From the NCBI RefSeq assembly GCF_015350975.1, contig NZ_JADKRX010000001.1, forward strand, positions 62,001-126,000: 64,000 nt of DNA, given 5' to 3'. Of this stretch, positions 61,001-64,000 are shown in pieces; position 1 is the first letter of the stretch; each line of letters begins with the position of its first letter. The stretch is from Curtobacterium sp. VKM Ac-1395. Its GTDB lineage: Bacteria > Actinomycetota > Actinomycetes > Actinomycetales > Microbacteriaceae. Below the pieces are notes generated by a model, which saw nothing but the letters and a program-made list of their open reading frames with translations, was not told where the DNA came from and did no database searches. Both the position numbers and the translations under genes were made by a program.

Positions 61001-61161
61001 CCGGACCGGATCGTCCGTCCGGCGAACCCGGGGACGAGGGCGTCGACCGTGTCCGACCCCGCTGGTCGCTCGACGAGGAGCCCCTCGAGCGACGTGAAGC
61101 CGACATGGTCCCTGGCTGCGACGGCCGTCGTCGGGCCACCGCTCCGTTGCAGTTCTCGCAC
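58003..61161 (-). CDS. GH92 alpha-mannosidase-like glycoside hydrolase
   Basis: The 1052-aa protein has the GH92 layout: an N-terminal beta-sandwich (~190-470) and an (alpha/alpha)6 catalytic barrel (~480-900). It carries FWDTYRTAWPLLGLLTPD and the catalytic-region GDEDNGEMSAWYVFATVGLYPL (in part) with Glu824. GH92 enzymes are Ca2+-dependent exo-alpha-mannosidases. No signal peptide is seen at the GTG start, so it may be cytosolic and act on imported oligosaccharides. The C-terminal ~120 residues form extra beta domains. TAGGCT (61173-61168, minus) ends 6 nt before the start. Confidence 0.9.
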   Translation of the reverse strand: MRELQRSGGPTTAVAARDHVGFTSLEGLLVERPAGSDTVDALVPGFAGRTIRSGDRLSWVWFPERTLPDGQDEPTEADLAHFWDATAFTLDVVFIDGSRLSDDAHDQYGDGLTPAAQDAARKQWVDQWNRREVDLASVTGRVVDRLEARLGSATPAADTDVDTPSPALRGWLDDVRIEAPRRPAPTRPLDHVRTTRGTQASSRFSRGNNAPLVGLPHGGVFGLPMTDAASNRWPYAYQEHNRASDNRPAIQAFATSHIPSPWMGDRGVFQVMPSPLAQPEVDRTARALAFDHDDELDGPHRYRVALEHGVTAEMTPGEFALGFRFTGVRSIVLDHHGRLLDCTVRVEADGTGVVDAHLDDRPGTPSHFVHVRVPGVTEDHTAVTDGVLAGWFTVAGDTDVLLGISTVSPEDARANLDAAGPFDTMRARAEAAWESELATLEVEGATDDQLTSLYSGLYRLFLYPNRAGETALTGSPRHRSPYGAVLAEPIRDEPGPEVVDTAMTTTNGFWDTYRTAWPLLGLLTPDTAADLAQGFVEHFHDGGWTPRWSAPGAEDCMTGTTSDTVFGDLVAKGVDGFDVEQAHRSAVKNATVPPRDERVGRKGSLPGAFRGHVDTDTAEGMSWTLDAAINDWSIAVLATALADRTTDPADEERYRAEAEWFARRSLQYRNVFDRRRGFFIGRRPDGQWREGEGYDPDQWGGDYTETNAWGTMFTAPHDGAGIVDLHGGPERFDAAVDRFFATQETGSTDRAGHYGFAIHEMTEARDVRMGMLGLSNQPAHHIPFFPMFTGRHDDAHRVVRQAVDRLFVGSDLGQGYPGDEDNGEMSAWYVFATVGLYPLAPASGSYVIVPPSVRRAVLRPVGGSPTVIETAGVGRFVASVAVDGEPWTSVSIPHAVVVGASRIVVSLSSSPTGWASGTRPVSASEVHGYRDTPVDVLPVGASPLTDDTGRTVTALAAGGVVEVPVSVGSASLYTVTVAAAGTYSWEVALGDPGADPGPGPDAGSVVVTDAVFDWAGQTRVFRLRGGGSVFRFTAVTDVELTQLELIASDGQR

Positions 61162-61216
61162 GTCCCCAGCCTATTTGCTCCACTGGATGGACGAAACCGC
61201 CGGCCGCGTTCCCTGG

Positions 61217-61948
61217 TCAGGCAGGCGTTCGCGGTCGGGCGCTCGCGATGCGGGCCAGCCAGTCGTGCAGCAGCCCACGCTCCGCCGGGGACAGTGCGGC
61301 GAGGGCGTCGTCGTCGGCCGCGAGCCGCACGGCCGCAGCACGCGCGTCACCGGCCACGGCGGTGCCGGAGACCTGGGCCGCCTCGGCGTCGTCCGTCAGG
61401 ATCGCCGACGCCAGCGCGTCCCACGCCGCATCGGTGAGCGCCGGATCACGCTCGTCCACCGCGGTGCCGAGCAGCGCCAGGACCAGGCCGACGCCGATCG
61501 CGTGCACGAGCGACACCGCACGGGCTTCCGGCACGCGGAGCCGCCCGGCGAGGGCGACGCGGTGGATCCGTTCGCGCAGGACGGCGATGCCGCGGTCCTC
61601 GGCGTCGGAGCGGGGGCGCAGCGGGTCGGAGAGCAGGGCGGTCAGGCCGGGGTTCGCCAGGCCGAACGTGACGTGGGCGTCGAACGAGTCGCGGAGGTGC
61701 TCGACGGGGTCGACGTCGTCGGGCACCGTCTTGCCGGCGACGTAGGCGGCGAAGACCTGGTCCGCGACGGCCTCGAGCAGGCCGTCCTTGTCGCCGAACT
61801 GCCGGTAGATCGTCGGCGCCTGCACCCCGGCCGCGGCGGCGACGGCCCGGGTCGTGACGGCCTGGGGCCCGCCGGAGGCCAGCAGCTCGGACGCGACGTC
61901 GACGATCCGCGCCCGCACGGAGTCGCGATCGGGCGTGACGATGCTCAT
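61217..61948 (-). CDS. TetR-family transcriptional regulator
   Basis: The 243-aa protein has an N-terminal TetR HTH (IVDVASELLASGGPQAVTTRAVAAAAGVQAPTIYRQFGDKDGL in part, ~15-57) and a larger than usual C-terminal ligand domain ending in a basic tail. It is divergent from an NmrA-like reductase and probably represses it through the dyads at 61955-61989. TATCGT (61960-61955, minus) ends 6 nt before the ATG. The ligand is unknown, perhaps a quinone or electrophile given the partner gene. Confidence 0.9.
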   Translation of the reverse strand: MSIVTPDRDSVRARIVDVASELLASGGPQAVTTRAVAAAAGVQAPTIYRQFGDKDGLLEAVADQVFAAYVAGKTVPDDVDPVEHLRDSFDAHVTFGLANPGLTALLSDPLRPRSDAEDRGIAVLRERIHRVALAGRLRVPEARAVSLVHAIGVGLVLALLGTAVDERDPALTDAAWDALASAILTDDAEAAQVSGTAVAGDARAAAVRLAADDDALAALSPAERGLLHDWLARIASARPRTPA

Positions 61949-61954
61949 GGACCA

Positions 61955-61989
61955 ACGATAACGGGTCCTTGTTACCGATGCTTTATCGG
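61955..61989. promoter_or_regulatory. operator region between tetR and the NmrA-like gene
   Basis: GATAAC (61957-61962) and GTTACC (61971-61976) form an imperfect dyad, and CCGAT (61975-61979) / ATCGG (61985-61989) a second overlapping one. They cover the TetR -10 and lie just upstream of TACGGT (61993-61998), the candidate -10 of the NmrA-like gene. Confidence 0.55.
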
Positions 61990-62034
61990 TGCTACGGTCC
62001 TGGTGTTTCCACTGGTAACACGAAAGGCGTCACC

Positions 62035-62895
62035 ATGATCATCGTCACCGGCGCGACCGGGGCACTCGGCTCCGCCACCGTCCACGAACTCCTGCGCCAC
62101 CTGCCGCCGTCCGAGGTCGGGGTGAGCGTCCGCGACACCGCGAAGGCCCAGGACCTCGCCGGGCTCGGCGTCCGGGTACGGCAGGGCGACTTCGCCGACC
62201 CGGACTCCCTGGCCCATGCGTTCGCGGACGCCGACCGGGTGCTCGTCGTGTCCGGCTCGACGCTCGGGCCCGAGGGTGTCGCCCTGCACGCGGCCGCGGC
62301 CCGGGCAGCCAGAGACGCCGGCGCGAAGCGGGTGTTCTACACGGCGCACCAGGACACGCGGGCGGACTCCCCCGTGCCGTTCGCCGTCGACCACGCCGCG
62401 ACCGAGGCAGCGCTCGCCGAGCTCGGGACGCCGTGGACCTCGCTGCGGAACGGCTTCTACGCCCACACCCTCGGGTGGCTCATCGCCGGGGCCGTCGAGC
62501 GCGGCGAGCTGCTCCTGCCCGAGGACGGCCCGGTCTCGTGGACCGCCCGCGAGGACCTGGCCGCCGGCGACGCCGTCCTGCTCGCGCAGGGTCCGACGAT
62601 CGACGGCCCCACCCCTGCCCTCACCGCGACCGTCGCCGTCACCTTCGACGACGTCGCCCGGGTCCTGTCCGAGGTCACCGGCACGACCGTGCGGCGCACC
62701 GTCGCCGACGACGACGAGTGGCTCGCCGAGCAAATCGCCCACGGCACGCCGGAACCCGCCGCACGCCTGCTGCTCGGGATGTTCCAGGGCGCCAGGGCCG
62801 GGGAGTTCGACGAGGTCGACCCGCTGCTCGGCCAGCTGCTCGGTCGGGAGCCGCTCACCGTCCGCGCTGCGATCGAGGCCGCGCTCGCCCGCTGA
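62035..62895 (+). CDS. NmrA-like NAD(P)-binding protein (quinone oxidoreductase-like)
   Basis: The 286-aa Rossmann-fold protein starts MIIVTGATGALGSATVHELL with the GATGxLG dinucleotide motif of NmrA/atypical SDRs. It lacks the YxxxK of classical SDRs but has VFYTAHQDTRADSPVPFAVDHAATE (in part) and SLRNGFYAHTL, matching QorB/YtfG-like NAD(P)H:quinone reductases. It may reduce quinones or sense the NADP ratio. A ribosome binding site (AAAGG) is 9 nt before the ATG. It is divergent from a TetR regulator. Confidence 0.88.
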   Translation: MIIVTGATGALGSATVHELLRHLPPSEVGVSVRDTAKAQDLAGLGVRVRQGDFADPDSLAHAFADADRVLVVSGSTLGPEGVALHAAAARAARDAGAKRVFYTAHQDTRADSPVPFAVDHAATEAALAELGTPWTSLRNGFYAHTLGWLIAGAVERGELLLPEDGPVSWTAREDLAAGDAVLLAQGPTIDGPTPALTATVAVTFDDVARVLSEVTGTTVRRTVADDDEWLAEQIAHGTPEPAARLLLGMFQGARAGEFDEVDPLLGQLLGREPLTVRAAIEAALAR

Positions 62896-62898
62896 GCG

Positions 62899-64000
62899 TC
62901 AGCCCTTGTTGTGGCCCGGCGCGTTCTCCGAGTTGCCGGGCCCGGTCTTCGCCGGAGCGACCACCGACGTGTCGGTCGTGCCGGTCGTGCCGGTGGAGGT
63001 GCCGTTCGACGTGCCGGCGGCTCCGGTGTCGGCCGCCGGTGTCTGCACCGGCAGCGTCGGCTGCACCGTCGGCTGCGGACCCGTCGTCGGCTCGGCCGGC
63101 TGGGACGGCTCGGCGGGCTCCGACGGCTGCTGCTCAGCGGGTTCGGAGGGCTGCTGCTCGGCCGGTTCGGACGGCTGCTGCTCGGCGGGCTCGGACGGCT
63201 GCTCGGCGGGCTGGGACGCGTCCTCCGACGGGTCCTGCTGCGGCTGCTCCGGCGTGGAGGACGACGACTCGGTCGGCGCGGGGGTCCCGCCGCCGTTCGC
63301 GAACGCCAGGACCCCGATGATCCCGGCGAGCACCAGCACGCCGAGGACCACGAGCGTGATCACCAGTCCGCGACGGCTCTTCCGCTCCGGCTCCTCCGGT
63401 CGGGGTGCCGGTCGCGCCGGCGCCGCGGGCACACCGCCACCGGCGCCACCACCGCCACGCTGGGCGCCGAGGACGGTGGTCGACACGTCGTCCTGGTCGG
63501 AGGCTCGTCCCGCCGGCAGCAGGCGCGTCGCGTCGTCCGCGCCACCGCTCCCGTTCACGGGCATCGCGCGGGTGGCCTGGTCGTCCCAGGCCTGCGTCGG
63601 GGCGTCCATCGCAGCCGTGGCCGCTGCCGCCCCGGCGGCCGCCGCCGCCGCGGTGACGGTACCGGGGCCTCCCGGCAGGAGCTGCGTGGCGGGCTCGACG
63701 TCGGCGCGGCCGAGTGCGCGCAGGCGTTCGGCCGCCTCGGCGGCGGTCGGGCGCTCGGCGGGGTCGGTGGCCGTCATGACGTGCAGCAGCGTGCGCCAGG
63801 CGGTGGGCAGGTGCGGGTCGATCTCCGGCGAGCGCATCAGCCGCGCGGTGGCGGACTCGATCGCGCTGCCGGGGAACGGTCGGGTGCCGGTGAGGGCCTC
63901 GAGCAGCACCAGGCCGAGGGCGTAGACGTCGGACTTGCCGCTGATGGCCTGGGCGGTGACCTGCTCCGGTGCGAGGTAGGCGGCGGTGCCCATCACGGCG
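62899..64000 (-). CDS. Ser/Thr protein kinase, C-terminal part (5' end beyond window)
   Basis: The frame is open to the window edge, and what is visible is the C-terminal two thirds of a PknB-type kinase. It starts at the activation segment GTAAYLAPEQ, then SGKSDVYALGLVLLEALTGTRPF and TATDPAERPTAAEAAERL. An Ala/Gly-rich juxtamembrane linker, a single TM helix (GLVITLVVLGVLVLAGIIGV) and a ~135-residue extracellular tail of Pro/Glu/Gln/Ser repeats and Thr/Gly-rich segments follow. No PASTA domain is present, so it is not PknB itself. It probably senses the cell envelope. Confidence 0.88.
   Translation of the reverse strand, partial: AVMGTAAYLAPEQVTAQAISGKSDVYALGLVLLEALTGTRPFPGSAIESATARLMRSPEIDPHLPTAWRTLLHVMTATDPAERPTAAEAAERLRALGRADVEPATQLLPGGPGTVTAAAAAAGAAAATAAMDAPTQAWDDQATRAMPVNGSGGADDATRLLPAGRASDQDDVSTTVLGAQRGGGGAGGGVPAAPARPAPRPEEPERKSRRGLVITLVVLGVLVLAGIIGVLAFANGGGTPAPTESSSSTPEQPQQDPSEDASQPAEQPSEPAEQQPSEPAEQQPSEPAEQQPSEPAEPSQPAEPTTGPQPTVQPTLPVQTPAADTGAAGTSNGTSTGTTGTTDTSVVAPAKTGPGNSENAPGHNKG
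63112..63215 (-). repeat. ~30-bp tandem repeats in the kinase extracellular tail
   Basis: Units built from GGCTGCTGCTCGGC and GGGTTCGGA recur three to four times, encoding EPAEQQPS repeats on the minus strand. The unit is a multiple of three, so copy-number change would preserve the frame. The repeats form the outer part of the receptor kinase. Confidence 0.8.

Noticed and set aside
63112..63215. Repeats near the window end as a CRISPR array.
   Set aside because: They are contiguous imperfect repeats in a coding frame, with no unique spacers.

Overview
The window is chromosomal DNA of a very GC-rich (roughly 70 percent or more) Gram-positive actinobacterium. Gene content and style point to the Microbacteriaceae, and Curtobacterium is my best guess: an AdaA-AlkA fusion next to Ogt, a LysR/LysE pair, kdpFABCDE, an hxlAB formaldehyde-fixation pair, GH65 with beta-phosphoglucomutase, and GH92. 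The genus is an inference; no rRNA or tRNA gene is present to test it. Coding density is high, with many 4-bp ATGA/GTGA overlaps. About twenty genes carry a -10-like TANNNT hexamer 6-7 nt upstream of the start codon, which suggests leaderless mRNAs.

Layout. 1-6.0 kb: end of a DUF1684 gene, YtrA-type GntR regulator, GH114-like lipoprotein, DEAD-box RNA helicase with a long leader, CsbD stress protein, Nudix-like protein, esterase, PadR regulator. 6.1-11.7 kb: Lhr helicase overlapping a Nei/Fpg DNA glycosylase. 11.7-16.8 kb: aldo/keto reductase with divergent TetR, LysR/LysE basic amino acid export pair, cationic amino acid permease. 17-23 kb: HAD phosphatase, alpha/beta hydrolase, ogt and adaA-alkA alkylation repair operon, MOSC protein, DJ-1/PfpI protein, HAD phosphatase. 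23-27 kb: folE / FolP2-like / RibD_C operon, divergent from a purine permease. 27-31.4 kb: conserved unknown, SOS-box small gene, MFS/ArsR operon, DUF1697, a toxin-antitoxin pair. 31.4-41.2 kb: SDR, GH65 phosphorylase with beta-PGM, APC permease, alpha/beta hydrolase, GNAT-methyltransferase fusion, hxlA-hxlB with a divergent kinase-like LuxR regulator. 41.3-49.2 kb: complete kdp potassium system, with an apparently extra 27-aa membrane microprotein ahead of kdpF. 49.4-54.1 kb: small membrane protein, WYL regulator/VOC pair bracketed by a direct repeat, RlmA-like methyltransferase, maltokinase-cap-like protein, aldo/keto reductase. 54.2-57.4 kb: a SipW-type signal peptidase with two candidate surface substrates and a divergent MarR regulator. 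57.4-64 kb: two paralogous small acidic proteins, GH92 mannosidase, TetR/NmrA pair, and the C-terminal part of a Ser/Thr kinase.

Two dispersed palindromic repeat families stand out. Family A is exactly 70 bp in four intergenic copies, each with two perfect ACACCGGTGT boxes 50 nt apart. Family B is 75 bp in two direct copies that flank the WYL/VOC pair. No transposase, phage gene, CRISPR array, tRNA or rRNA gene was seen. The most promising little-described items are repeat family A, the extra Kdp microprotein, the SipW-type surface module, the FolP2-like pterin operon and the SOS-box gene.
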